A stretch of DNA of 64,000 nt from Bacillus sp. FJAT-28004 (GCF_001280845.1 NZ_LGHP01000001.1:195302-259301), one strand, 5' to 3'; shown: positions 25,999-34,470, counted from the first letter of the stretch. The notes: generated by a model from the letters alone, not told the origin. Translations and numbers: made by a program.

Positions 25999-26741
25999 TC
26001 CGCTTGTGCTCCTCTCCTTAACAGCACCTCAGCCAAACGATCGGGATAATCAGTAATGATGCCGGCAACGCCTGCGTCAATAAGGCGCTCCATTTCTTCC
26101 GTTTCATTAACGGTAAATGGATGGTAAGCGATGCCATGAGCGGCGGCCGAAGCTGTCCACTCTGGTGTTACAGCGTATTTGACGGGATGCAGTGCATCTG
26201 CCTGAAGCGCAGCCGCATAATCCCAAGGACGATAAAGACCTTCCATGTACAAAACGCCGGTACGAATTTCGGGCGCGAGCTGTTTGCAGAGCAAGAGTGA
26301 ATAATGATTGAAGCTGGATAGGATGATGCGATCAGACATATCGTAAGCTTTAACCATGTCGATGACTTTTTGCTCCATGCCGGGATATTGGACGATACCG
26401 TTTTTGAGTTCAATATTGAGAATGATATTTGTTTGGCGCAAAAGCTCCAGCAGCTGTTCCAAGAGTGGAATTCGCTCGGAATGAAAGGCTGGGTCGAACC
26501 AGCTGCCGGCGTCGAGTGACGCAAGCTCCTCGTACTCTATATCCTTTACAAGCCTGTTGAAGCCGGTCGTCCGTTTTAGTGATTCATCATGAATGATAAC
26601 GATTCGGCCGTCCTTCGTCAGTTGAACATCAATTTCGATGCCTGTAGCACCTAGTTCTATTGCTTTCTTGAATGCAGCCAGCGTATTTTCCGGACAATAG
26701 CCGCTTGCTCCACGATGGGCGAAATTAATAATGGTTTTGAT
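25995..26741 (-). CDS. Glycerophosphodiester phosphodiesterase, probable ATC start
   Basis: The protein has about 248 residues. The full GDPD domain is present: NFAHRGASGYCPENT with the catalytic His-Arg and Glu, EIDVQLTKDG and IIHDESLKRTT for metal and second His, then IELK and ITDYPD. It hydrolyses glycerophosphodiesters to glycerol-3-phosphate and an alcohol. The frame is open from 26741, but no ATG, GTG or TTG precedes the catalytic region. AAAGGATGA lies 6 bases before an ATC exactly where homologues begin (ATC-AAA-ACC-ATT). A later TTG at 26462 would delete the active site and cannot be the functional start. A nearby ATG (26750) is out of frame. The end overlaps the MFS gene. Confidence 0.8.
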   Translation of the reverse strand: MKTIINFAHRGASGYCPENTLAAFKKAIELGATGIEIDVQLTKDGRIVIIHDESLKRTTGFNRLVKDIEYEELASLDAGSWFDPAFHSERIPLLEQLLELLRQTNIILNIELKNGIVQYPGMEQKVIDMVKAYDMSDRIILSSFNHYSLLLCKQLAPEIRTGVLYMEGLYRPWDYAAALQADALHPVKYAVTPEWTASAAAHGIAYHPFTVNETEEMERLIDAGVAGIITDYPDRLAEVLLRRGAQAE

Positions 26742-26953
26742 AACGATTCATCCTTTCTGCACGATATGGTCTCTTAGTAACTATATAGAAGTAATATTAT
26801 GGCTGTGTCAAACAAAAAAAGATTGTGGGCTGTTGGATTGGAATGTATGTATATGAAACAATCCGGATTCAATGCCTGCATCCATAAATAGAACTAGCAG
26901 CACAAGCTCACCAATTGGAGATAAGGGATAAATTCACATTATTAAAAAGGATA

Positions 26954-26983
26954 TTTACATACCCCTTAGGGGTATGATATATT
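26954..26983 (+). promoter_or_regulatory. csoR-copZ promoter with CsoR operator
   Basis: TTTACA (26954-26959) and TATATT (26978-26983) are 18 bases apart. The spacer is filled by ATACCCCTTAGGGGTAT (26959-26975), a 7-bp inverted repeat with the TACCCC/GGGGTA hallmark of CsoR operators. A second, imperfect copy, ATACCCCATGGAGGTAT (26998-27014), overlaps the ribosome site. Copper-free CsoR would block transcription. Confidence 0.8.
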
Positions 26984-27019
26984 AAGTTCATAAAGAGATA
27001 CCCCATGGAGGTATGCGAA

Positions 27020-27373
27020 ATGGATAAAGATACAATACTCGATGGGAGTCATGAGCATTCCCATCCACCGGATGACTGCTGTGATCCGAATGGTCCGCGG
27101 AAGAGTCATCATTCATCGCAGATGAAGGACAATTTAACAAAACGTCTGAATCGAATTGAAGGACAAATTAGAGGCATAAAGGCGATGATTGAGAAGGATA
27201 CGTACTGTGATGACGTGCTCAATCAGATTGCTGCTGCACAATCCGCTCTAAACAGTGTGGGTAAGCTGCTCCTTGAGGGGCATATGAGAAGCTGTGTTAT
27301 TGAACGTATTCAAGCAGGCGAGAGTGAAGTTATCGATGAATTGCTGATTACCGTTAACAAGTTAATGAAATAG
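27020..27373 (+). CDS. csoR: Copper-sensing repressor CsoR
   Basis: The protein has 117 residues and is helical. The Cu(I)-binding residues appear as Cys in DTYCDDV and His and Cys in EGHMRSCV, and the DNA-contact region as KRLNRIEGQIRGIK. The N-terminus carries an extra stretch rich in His and Cys (SHEHSHPPDDCCD), longer than in the B. subtilis protein and possibly metal-binding. The ATG at 27020 is chosen because GGAGGTATG lies upstream. An ATG at 27005 would lie inside the second operator copy. copZ follows 20 bases downstream. Confidence 0.92.
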   Translation: MDKDTILDGSHEHSHPPDDCCDPNGPRKSHHSSQMKDNLTKRLNRIEGQIRGIKAMIEKDTYCDDVLNQIAAAQSALNSVGKLLLEGHMRSCVIERIQAGESEVIDELLITVNKLMK

Positions 27374-27393
27374 ATGGAGAGGGGATTTTAACT

Positions 27394-27594
27394 ATGGCAA
27401 ACGCAGTATTGAAGGTAGAGGGCATGACATGTGGACATTGTGTCAGTTCGGTTGAGAAGGCAGTTGCAAATGTAGGAGCAGTAGGCAAAGTTGATTTGGC
27501 AAATAAGAAAGTAACGGTCGATTTTGACGAATCGAAAGTAACGATTGAAGCTGTGAAAGCAGCAATCGAGGATCAAGGCTACGACATTGTATAA
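27394..27594 (+). CDS. copZ: Copper chaperone CopZ
   Basis: The protein has 66 residues and is a single heavy-metal-associated domain with the Cu(I) motif GMTCGHC near residues 9-15 and the family ending AIEDQGYDIV. It binds Cu(I) in the cytoplasm and delivers it to a CopA ATPase or to CsoR. It shares an operon with csoR. A terminator follows at once, and copA is not in this window. Confidence 0.94.
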   Translation: MANAVLKVEGMTCGHCVSSVEKAVANVGAVGKVDLANKKVTVDFDESKVTIEAVKAAIEDQGYDIV

Positions 27595-27628
27595 AATAAA
27601 ATGATGGCAATGAATCAATGGCAAGTAA

Positions 27629-27656
27629 GGGGCTAAATGCAGCCCCTCTTTTTTTT
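27629..27656 (+). terminator. Terminator after copZ
   Basis: GGGGCT pairs with AGCCCC and is followed by a long T run. No copA gene follows it. Confidence 0.85.
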
Positions 27657-27732
27657 GGTCTCTGATATCGTTATTGTTAATTATTGAATAAAAGAAAATT
27701 GCCCATTGAAAGGCGATAAATCTAAAGTCGTA

Positions 27733-28230
27733 TTAACGAAGTGCTTTTAGATCTTTTATTTGCTCGATATGTCGCTGTTCGTGTAAATATAGCAGTTCGA
27801 TCCATTGATCTAATGGCAAGTTACCAAACCTAGGATGATTCACGGCTATTTCCTTCAAAATAGATATATCCTCAATCTTAACAAGAACATCCATTAATTT
27901 ATTTCTTGAGTCGCTTAATAGTTGAATGATCTGTGGCACTTGAAAAGGTTCCGAACTAGGTTCTGAAATCTTAGGTGCCTGAAACTTCACAGACTTATCT
28001 AACACAATTTGAATAGGTTTTCGTTCCGTTTTGGATAGAATCTTTTGATCAAGCCCCAATAGAATTGCTTTTCTGAACAAATTCTCCGTTTTCAATAAAT
28101 GATGACAAATCTGAGCTATACTCCACTTTGTAATCTCAATTGTACGATTGAATTCTTCGTCATTTAGGGATGAAATCTCATTTAACAATCGTTCCCTAGT
28201 TGTATATAAGTGTTCATCAAAGTCATCCAT
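27733..28230 (-). CDS. DinB-like four-helix-bundle protein
   Basis: The protein has 165 residues. The helical pattern and three metal-ligand-type histidines (IAQICHHLLKTEN and LYLHEQRHIEQIK) fit the DinB/YfiT superfamily, some of whose members are thiol-dependent S-transferases. The length is usual. The gene is monocistronic, with a GGAGGAGAT ribosome site. The substrate is unknown. Confidence 0.82.
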   Translation of the reverse strand: MDDFDEHLYTTRERLLNEISSLNDEEFNRTIEITKWSIAQICHHLLKTENLFRKAILLGLDQKILSKTERKPIQIVLDKSVKFQAPKISEPSSEPFQVPQIIQLLSDSRNKLMDVLVKIEDISILKEIAVNHPRFGNLPLDQWIELLYLHEQRHIEQIKDLKALR

Positions 28231-28408
28231 ACGATCTCCTCCTTAAGTGAATGGTAATTACATCCATTATCATATAACAAGGTACTATGACTTGGTACTA
28301 TTTATTACCATATTCTATGATCAGCTAAAACGCATACTTGGTCGTCTGTTGGTAGTATTGAAGCTGAGTAAAGTAACAAAGAACAGTAAACATTTATAAA
28401 AATGCTAA

Positions 28409-28434
28409 TCACTCAGAAATGAGTGGTTTTTTTT
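28409..28434 (+). terminator. Orphan terminator-like hairpin
   Basis: CACTC pairs with GAGTG around AGAAAT, followed by T8. No plus-strand gene lies between the copZ terminator and this point, so it may end an unseen short RNA or isolate the downstream promoter. Confidence 0.45.
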
Positions 28435-28481
28435 GTGTTTAAGCATAGGAAAAGGTGCTGAGAAACCTACCGTTATACGAA

Positions 28482-28495
28482 GTATATCGATATAC
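28482..28495. promoter_or_regulatory. Perfect palindrome GTATATCGATATAC
   Basis: A 14-bp perfect palindrome is extended by outer ACGA/TCGT arms to about 24 bp with one mismatch. It lies upstream of the promoter of the large transport operon and is a likely regulator-binding site. Confidence 0.5.
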
Positions 28496-28550
28496 GTCGT
28501 TTTGGTTAGAAGAAAATTGTACGGAAATTTTTTCTTGAATTAGATTTTAG

Positions 28551-28615
28551 TACTTGAAAACGTAAAAATACGTGTTAAACTAAATCATGTAATATAGTTA
28601 TTAATCGATTAATAA
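28551..28615 (+). promoter_or_regulatory. Promoter and operator of large transport operon
   Basis: TTGAAA followed 16 bases later by TAAACT forms a plausible sigma-A promoter. Just downstream, TTATTAATCGATTAATAA (28598-28615) is a perfect 18-bp palindrome, well placed to act as a repressor site. A similar TTAATCGTTAA occurs near 42752, upstream of the ArsR-type gene. Confidence 0.5.
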
Positions 28616-28642
28616 AATAGTTACTCCTTGTGGAGGTGAAGC

Positions 28643-28672
28643 GTGAACCGAGTCAATTTTCGGGTGTTTTAG
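28643..28672 (+). CDS. Possible leader peptide (MNRVNFRVF)
   Basis: This nine-codon frame starts with GTG and is preceded by a strong TGGAGGTGA site. It lies in the roughly 300-base leader of the transport operon. It has no recognisable attenuator character and could be chance. Confidence 0.25.
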   Translation: MNRVNFRVF

Positions 28673-28874
28673 TGCTTAATATGGATTCGCGCTTTACGGT
28701 GTATTCTTCATAATGCTGATTATTAAAGGGAGTCATAACAGCATGAGTAATAAAAAAAGAAATAATCCTTGCTGCATACAAAACAATCTTCCTGGTTAAC
28801 AAATGTGTTAAACATATTTTTATCCATGAACCTAGTCATGCGAGTACTAATGACTATATCGTTTAAGGATTTAA

Positions 28875-28889
28875 ATGTAAACGCTTTAT
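28875..28889. promoter_or_regulatory. cre-like CcpA site
   Basis: ATGTAAACGCTTTAT matches the cre consensus WTGNAANCGNWNNCW at every fixed position but one. It lies just before the ribosome site of the first solute-binding protein, where CcpA would block elongation in rich sugar. Confidence 0.5.
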
Positions 28890-28916
28890 CCAAAATTGCG
28901 GAGGAGGAATTTTTAA

Positions 28917-30338
28917 ATGAAAAAGTTTGCAAGCACTTTCATTTTTATGTTGGCTCTTATTATGCTCGTAACTGCATGCTCCAGCGGTGCGGGGAAAAAC
29001 ACCGTTAATAACGGTAAAGAAAATACGCCTACGAATGCTGAAGGAAATAAGGAAGCGTCTACAAATGAGACAGCTGCTAATGATTCTGAGCCTGATGGAG
29101 GGGCTGCTAAGTCCTCTGTTGATCCATCGATTGCTGGTGAAGTAACGTTCTGGACGTTCCTCGACAATAAAGAGAAGGATGCTGCACTTCAAAAGGCATT
29201 TAACGAAGTTTATCCGAACATCAAGTTGAAAACGATTTTTGTACCGTTCGGAGATCTGCATGATAAACTGCAAACGACTTTGGCTGCTGGCAAAGGAGCT
29301 CCGGATGTTGCGCTTGTTGAGCAAGGTCAATTCACACGCTATAGCACAGGAAACGTGCTGGAGGATTTGCTTCAACCGCAATATGATGCCGGCAAATATC
29401 AAAGCCTTGTATCTGAGTATAACTGGAACCGTTGGTCGTCCATTGACGGCAGCAAATTACTAGGCATGCCGTGGGATGTTACACCTGCCGTAACTTACTA
29501 CCGTGCAGACATTTTTGAAGAGCTAGGCTTGCCATCTGATCCAGCCGAGCTTGGCGAATATATTCAAGATCCAGACAACTTCTTCACACTAGCTCAAACG
29601 TTGAAAGCAAACGGAAAGTACTCCATGGAATGGCGTGATTCACCGGTTCACTGGTTAGGCGATTCACTTGGATACTATGACAGCGAAATGAACTGGGTTC
29701 GCAACACGGATGAGTTCGTAAAATTCCTCGATATTTCGAAACAAGTTAACCAATTGAAAATTGCTCCGCATGACGGCATCTACAGTGATAAAGGCAAGCA
29801 ACGCGTGAAAAAAGGCGAGTCCCCAATGTACGTTGCGGGAACTTATGGCGCACGTGATCTGGAAATCAACTTCCCGGATCAAAAAGGCAAATGGAGAGCA
29901 ACAACGATGCCTTTTGGTCTTAACGTAGGCATGGGCGGATCGACATTCGTTATTCCTTCGCAAAGCAGCAATAAGGATGCAGCATGGGCATTTGTAGAAT
30001 TTATTACAACGTCCGAAGCAGCATGGAAGCTATGGATTGAACAATCGGTTCAACCGGATTACAAACATATTACAGGACAAGAATGGTACTTATCTCATAC
30101 GAATCCTTACCTCGGCGACCAAGAGGATTACAAGTTTTACAATGAACTTGCCAGCCTCATTCCTATTAGACGTTTTACCCGTCTTGACGGCTTAGCTTGG
30201 CCTTTATGGGTTGAAGGCGTACTAGCCGCGCTTGATAAGAATATCGATTCAAAAACAGCTATTCAGCAAACACAAGAAAATGTGGAGAACAAGCTAAAGG
30301 CTGAGAAGGAAAAATTGATGAAAGAGCTCGCACAGTAA
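28917..30338 (+). CDS. Sugar ABC transporter solute-binding lipoprotein
   Basis: The protein has 473 residues. A lipoprotein signal ends at LVTAC, followed by a low-complexity Asn/Glu-rich linker (about 25-70) and a family 1 solute-binding fold (EVTFWTFLDNKEKD, YPNIKLKTIFVPFGDLHDKL, GKGAPDVALVEQGQF). It would capture a carbohydrate outside the membrane. GGAGGAGGA precedes the ATG. It is the first gene of a nine-gene operon. A hairpin after it probably raises its abundance over the following genes. Confidence 0.93.
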   Translation: MKKFASTFIFMLALIMLVTACSSGAGKNTVNNGKENTPTNAEGNKEASTNETAANDSEPDGGAAKSSVDPSIAGEVTFWTFLDNKEKDAALQKAFNEVYPNIKLKTIFVPFGDLHDKLQTTLAAGKGAPDVALVEQGQFTRYSTGNVLEDLLQPQYDAGKYQSLVSEYNWNRWSSIDGSKLLGMPWDVTPAVTYYRADIFEELGLPSDPAELGEYIQDPDNFFTLAQTLKANGKYSMEWRDSPVHWLGDSLGYYDSEMNWVRNTDEFVKFLDISKQVNQLKIAPHDGIYSDKGKQRVKKGESPMYVAGTYGARDLEINFPDQKGKWRATTMPFGLNVGMGGSTFVIPSQSSNKDAAWAFVEFITTSEAAWKLWIEQSVQPDYKHITGQEWYLSHTNPYLGDQEDYKFYNELASLIPIRRFTRLDGLAWPLWVEGVLAALDKNIDSKTAIQQTQENVENKLKAEKEKLMKELAQ

Positions 30339-30359
30339 CGCTGCTTACTTCCCACAAAA

Positions 30360-30390
30360 CCGAATCATCCTTCACTGAAGGATGATTCGG
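30360..30390 (+). terminator. Intra-operon hairpin after the solute-binding protein gene
   Basis: A perfect 13-bp stem, CCGAATCATCCTT/AAGGATGATTCGG, has a 5-nt loop and no T run. It is better read as a 3' stabiliser or partial terminator that lets binding protein outnumber permeases than as a full stop. Confidence 0.65.
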
Positions 30391-30496
30391 CATGATAACA
30401 CGACCAAGTATTTTAACTATTATCGCGAAACGATAGCTGCGCCGCCTTATGATGACGTAAGCCGTTTACGCTAGTATGGCAAGGGGGTGCTCCTTG

Positions 30497-33400
30497 GTGA
30501 TTCGTTGGCTAAGTAAGTATAAGGTAACATTGGTTGTCATTGCCGCATTAGTCTGCTTCTTTTTGTGGTGGAATAATTCAAGGGGCTACAACGATGATGC
30601 AATGGCTGGAATTGCGTTGGATGCGGAAATCGATCAATCGTCAATTTTGGAAGGTGAAGACGCCAGCAGCAAGCTGGAGCCGTCTTTTAATAAATATGTA
30701 GACAGCTGGAGTGAGCAGGGGGCGGCAGATACGACGGATTTCAGCGTTACGCTGTCATCTACTGATTATGCGGGAATCAGCGAGTCAGGAACAAGGATCG
30801 TCTCGGGCTTAGGAGACCAAGCTGGTCAAGCTTTGGCGCTTATTGATGAGGATAGCTGGGTGGATTATTCCTTTGAAGTGCCGCAGGCTGGTTATTACCA
30901 AATGGGAATGAGCTATTTTGCGATGGAGGGCAAACGCTCGTCCGTCGTTCGCAGCTTGCAAATCGATGGGAAATATCCTTTTTTCCAAGCGAAGAAGCTG
31001 GAATTCCAAAGAATGTGGAAGGAAGCGGGGAAAACTTGGTTTGATAATCAGAATAATGAATTCAATCCGCGCAGGGAAGAGACATTCGGTTGGCAATACC
31101 GAGAATTTCGTGATGCAGAAGGCAAAACGTACGAGCCGTTTCGTTTCTATCTGACGAAGGGCAAACATACATTGCGTCTTCAAGCGGTCAGGGAGCCTGC
31201 GGCAATCGGGAAAATTGACATTTACTCCCCGGCAAAGGTACCGACTTATGCCGAGATTGCCAGCACATACGAACAGAAAGGCTACATGAAAACAACGGGT
31301 CAGCTCATTAAGGCGCAGGCCGAGCTGTCGACCTTAAAGTCCGATCCGACACTGAAGCGTATCGAGGATCGTGAGCCGTTAACCGAGCCGTTCAAAAAAG
31401 ATTCAATCGTACTTAATACGTTCGGCGGCGCTAGCTGGCGAACGGGCGGACAGTGGGCGGAATGGGAAATTGAGGTGCCTGAAAGCGGTTTGTACGAAAT
31501 CGGAGCACGCTATGGTCAATGGTTTCTTAACGGAATGCCGACACAGCGGACGGTAATGATTGACGGCAAGCTGCCATTCAAAGAAATGAATGAAATTTCC
31601 TTTCCTTATAAAGCGGAGTTCCAAGTTGCGAAGTTTGGCAGCGACAACGAGAGTAAAGAGCCTTATCTCTATTATTTAGAGAAGGGCAAGCATACGATTC
31701 GCATGGAAGTTCAGGTCGGCGCACTTGGGCGTATGCTCGAGACCGTAACGGATACGACACGCAAAATGTCTCTGCTCGGTCGTGAGGTTATTCAAGTAAC
31801 GGGTACGAATCCCGATCCAAATGGCGACTGGCGTTTGGAGCAAAATATTGCGAACCTCGTGCCGCGTCTGCAGCTTATGGCGAAGAGCTTCGACGATACG
31901 ATCAAAGGGCTGTATGCGCTTGGCGTTGATGAAGGCAGCTCTGAAGTAAGTCCGCTATACGAAGCGCGCGACGTGCTGCTCAGCATGTCTAACGATTCAA
32001 CCTCTATTCCAGGACGTATGCTGCAATTCAATGATTTGCAGGCATCACTTGGCACATGGGTGAACGGGCTGAGCAAGCAAAGCTTGCTGCTAGACTATCT
32101 CATCATTAAATCGCCAGATACAGCATGGCCGAAGCCTGATGCAGGCTGGCTGGCTAGAACCGGTACGATGCTTTACGACTTTACGAGCTCTTTCACGAAA
32201 AATTACGGCGGTATCGGCAACGTGTATGAAGAGGAGAAGGTGCTGGACGTTTGGGTAGCGAGAGGGCGCGACTGGGTCGACATTATTAAGCAAATGATTG
32301 ATGAGGATTTCACGACAGAAACAGGCATCAAAGTAAACGTCAACGTCATTCCGGCTCAGCAAATGCAGGTGCTCTTGCTTGCCAGCACGGCTGGTCTAGC
32401 ACCAGACGTTGCGCTGGGTGTAGAGGGTGAAATTCCAATCGATTATGCAGTCCGGAGCGGACTGGTCAACTTGGAGGAATACGACGATTACGATGAAGTA
32501 GCCGCTCGCTTCAGACCAGGAGCACTTATTCCTTACAAATATAACGACGGCAGCTATGCTTTGCCGGAAAATCAGAACTTCAACATGCTGTTCTATCGCA
32601 AGGATATTATGCAGCAGCTAGGTATAACGGAGGATCAAATTCCTGATACGTGGCAGGAAGTGATGGATCTCATTCCAATCCTGCAGCAAAACGGCATGGA
32701 CTTCTTCTACCCGCATGCTCCGAATAATCCAGCGCTTGCCATTAATGAATTTGCACCATTCCTGTTCCAGCAAAACAGCGAGTTCTACCGTGAAGGCGGT
32801 AAATACTCGAATCTTGATTCGCCTGAAGCGATGAAGGCTTTTAAGCTTTGGACAGGGTTATTCACGAATTTTAAAATTTCTAAACAAGCTGATTTCTATA
32901 ACCGTTTCCGTTCCGGCGAAATGCCGATCGGCGTAGCCGATTATTCGACCTACGTGCTGCTATCAACAGCAGCGCCGGAGCTTACCGGCTGGTGGGGGAT
33001 GAAACCGATGCCGGGCATCAAGCAAGAGGACGGACAAATTAACCGTTCAACCGGGGGCCTCGCGCAAACGGGCATGATCTTCAAAGACACTGACATGAAA
33101 GAGCAATCATGGGAGTTCCTGAAATGGTGGACGAGCGCGGATACGCAGGAAAGATTCGGCTCCGAGCTTGAAGCGCTGCTTGGCGTTGAAGCGAGATGGA
33201 ATACCGCTAATATCGAGGCGCTGAAGCGTATGCCGTGGCAATCCTCTGATATTAACGCGATTCTCGAGCAGTGGGAATGGTTTAAGGAGCGCGAGGTTGT
33301 CATTGGCGGTTACTACACGACCAGACATATCGCGAACATTTGGAACCAAATCGTATTGAACGGCAAAATACCGCGTGAGGCGGTGGAGGAAGGCGTTAAG

Positions 33401-33502
33401 GAAATCGATAAGGAATTGCGCAAGAAGCGCGAGGAATTTGGTTTAAACGATGAACCTGCATCTGCCAAACAAACAACTACCAAAGGAGGCGACAGCCCGT
33501 GA
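30497..33502 (+). CDS. Membrane-anchored solute-binding protein fused to two beta-sandwich-like repeats
   Basis: The protein has about 1001 residues, roughly twice the usual length. One N-terminal hydrophobic segment (VTLVVIAALVCFFLWW) lacks a proper lipobox and probably anchors the protein. Two related segments follow, at about 85-240 and 310-430. Both show W..(Y/W).(F/I)EVP.(A/S)G.Y, IDGK.PF and YL.KGKHT.R motifs, like carbohydrate-binding modules. Residues 580-1001 form a family 1 solute-binding domain (WVARGRDWVDIIKQM, GLAPDVALGVEGE, YALPENQNFNMLFYRKD). GTG at 30497 (or TTG at 30494) is chosen because AAGGGGGTG lies upstream. The ATG at 30476 precedes that site. It overlaps the next gene by 4 bases. 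Confidence 0.85.
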   Translation: MIRWLSKYKVTLVVIAALVCFFLWWNNSRGYNDDAMAGIALDAEIDQSSILEGEDASSKLEPSFNKYVDSWSEQGAADTTDFSVTLSSTDYAGISESGTRIVSGLGDQAGQALALIDEDSWVDYSFEVPQAGYYQMGMSYFAMEGKRSSVVRSLQIDGKYPFFQAKKLEFQRMWKEAGKTWFDNQNNEFNPRREETFGWQYREFRDAEGKTYEPFRFYLTKGKHTLRLQAVREPAAIGKIDIYSPAKVPTYAEIASTYEQKGYMKTTGQLIKAQAELSTLKSDPTLKRIEDREPLTEPFKKDSIVLNTFGGASWRTGGQWAEWEIEVPESGLYEIGARYGQWFLNGMPTQRTVMIDGKLPFKEMNEISFPYKAEFQVAKFGSDNESKEPYLYYLEKGKHTIRMEVQVGALGRMLETVTDTTRKMSLLGREVIQVTGTNPDPNGDWRLEQNIANLVPRLQLMAKSFDDTIKGLYALGVDEGSSEVSPLYEARDVLLSMSNDSTSIPGRMLQFNDLQASLGTWVNGLSKQSLLLDYLIIKSPDTAWPKPDAGWLARTGTMLYDFTSSFTKNYGGIGNVYEEEKVLDVWVARGRDWVDIIKQMIDEDFTTETGIKVNVNVIPAQQMQVLLLASTAGLAPDVALGVEGEIPIDYAVRSGLVNLEEYDDYDEVAARFRPGALIPYKYNDGSYALPENQNFNMLFYRKDIMQQLGITEDQIPDTWQEVMDLIPILQQNGMDFFYPHAPNNPALAINEFAPFLFQQNSEFYREGGKYSNLDSPEAMKAFKLWTGLFTNFKISKQADFYNRFRSGEMPIGVADYSTYVLLSTAAPELTGWWGMKPMPGIKQEDGQINRSTGGLAQTGMIFKDTDMKEQSWEFLKWWTSADTQERFGSELEALLGVEARWNTANIEALKRMPWQSSDINAILEQWEWFKEREVVIGGYYTTRHIANIWNQIVLNGKIPREAVEEGVKEIDKELRKKREEFGLNDEPASAKQTTTKGGDSP

Positions 33503-34464
33503 AAATGAACGCAGATTCAGCGGCAACCGTAGTTACTCCGGCTGCGGAACGCCTCCGCAAACCGAGTAAACTGTCCTTGCTGTGGCATGAAATGAAGAGA
33601 AACAGGGTTTCATACCTGTTTCTCGCTCCGTTTCTTATCCTGTTCACCTTGTTCACAATCGTACCGGTCGTAACATCGGTTGTACTTAGCTTTACGTATT
33701 ACAACATCTTGGAAGCGCCAAAGTTTATCGGCCTCTCCAATTACAAGCTTTTGTTTGTCGATGACGACATCTTCCTTAAGGCGATTGGCATTACGTTGAA
33801 ATTCGCGTTCATTACAGGGCCGGTCGGCTATGTTATGGCGTTCTTGCTGGCCTGGCTAATTAGCCAAATTCCGCAAAAATACCGCTTTTTCTATACGCTT
33901 TGTTATTATACGCCTTCTATTACGAGCGCAACAGCAATGTCAGTCGTATGGCTCTACCTGTTCGCGGGAGACCGCAAAGGCTTGCTTAACTACTTTGCTT
34001 CGAAGCTGGGCATTATCGACGAGCCTTATTTATTTTTGCAAAATATTAATTCGATCGTGCCCGTTATCATTATCGTCTCGCTATGGATGTCGATGGGGGT
34101 AGGGTTCTTGGCTTTCCTAGCTGGACTTCAGAACGTACCGAAGGATCTTTATGAGGCAGGGGAAATTGACGGAATTAAGTATAGATGGCAGCAGCTCATT
34201 TATATAACGGTTCCATCGGTGAAACCGCAATTGCTGTTTGGCGCGGTGCTTCAGGTCGTTAGTTCACTGACCGTGTTTGATGTCAGTGTGCAGCTCGTTG
34301 GACTGCCGAGTCCGCTTTATGCAGGTCATACGATTTTGACACATTTATTCGATTACGCCTTTATCAAGTTTGAGATGGGTTACGCTGCGGCGATCGCAGT
34401 CGTGCTGTTCGTCATGATGATCGGGCTAAACCGTCTCATATTCAAATGGCTAGGAAAGGACTGA
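33499..34464 (+). CDS. Sugar ABC transporter permease (MalF/UgpA type)
   Basis: The protein has 321 residues with six membrane segments (SYLFLAPFLILFTLFTIVPVV is the first). The EAA loop that docks to the ATPase reads LYEAGEIDGIKYRWQQ followed by ITVPSVKP. The GTG start follows AAAGGAGG and overlaps the previous stop. It pairs with the next gene. Confidence 0.93.
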   Translation: MKMNADSAATVVTPAAERLRKPSKLSLLWHEMKRNRVSYLFLAPFLILFTLFTIVPVVTSVVLSFTYYNILEAPKFIGLSNYKLLFVDDDIFLKAIGITLKFAFITGPVGYVMAFLLAWLISQIPQKYRFFYTLCYYTPSITSATAMSVVWLYLFAGDRKGLLNYFASKLGIIDEPYLFLQNINSIVPVIIIVSLWMSMGVGFLAFLAGLQNVPKDLYEAGEIDGIKYRWQQLIYITVPSVKPQLLFGAVLQVVSSLTVFDVSVQLVGLPSPLYAGHTILTHLFDYAFIKFEMGYAAAIAVVLFVMMIGLNRLIFKWLGKD

Positions 34465-34470
34465 ACCGAT

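Noticed and set aside
26168..26524. 118-codon minus-strand frame inside the glycerophosphodiesterase gene
   Set aside because: It is out of frame with the conserved GDPD domain, which is continuous from 26741 to 25995.
28470..28490. TTATACGAAGTATA resembles one arm of loxP
   Set aside because: The rest of the 34-bp site is absent, and the match is part of a different palindrome centred on ATCGAT.
28769..29008. 79-codon plus-strand frame overlapping the first solute-binding gene
   Set aside because: It has no ribosome site, and its 3' part overlaps the secretion signal of a certain gene in another frame.
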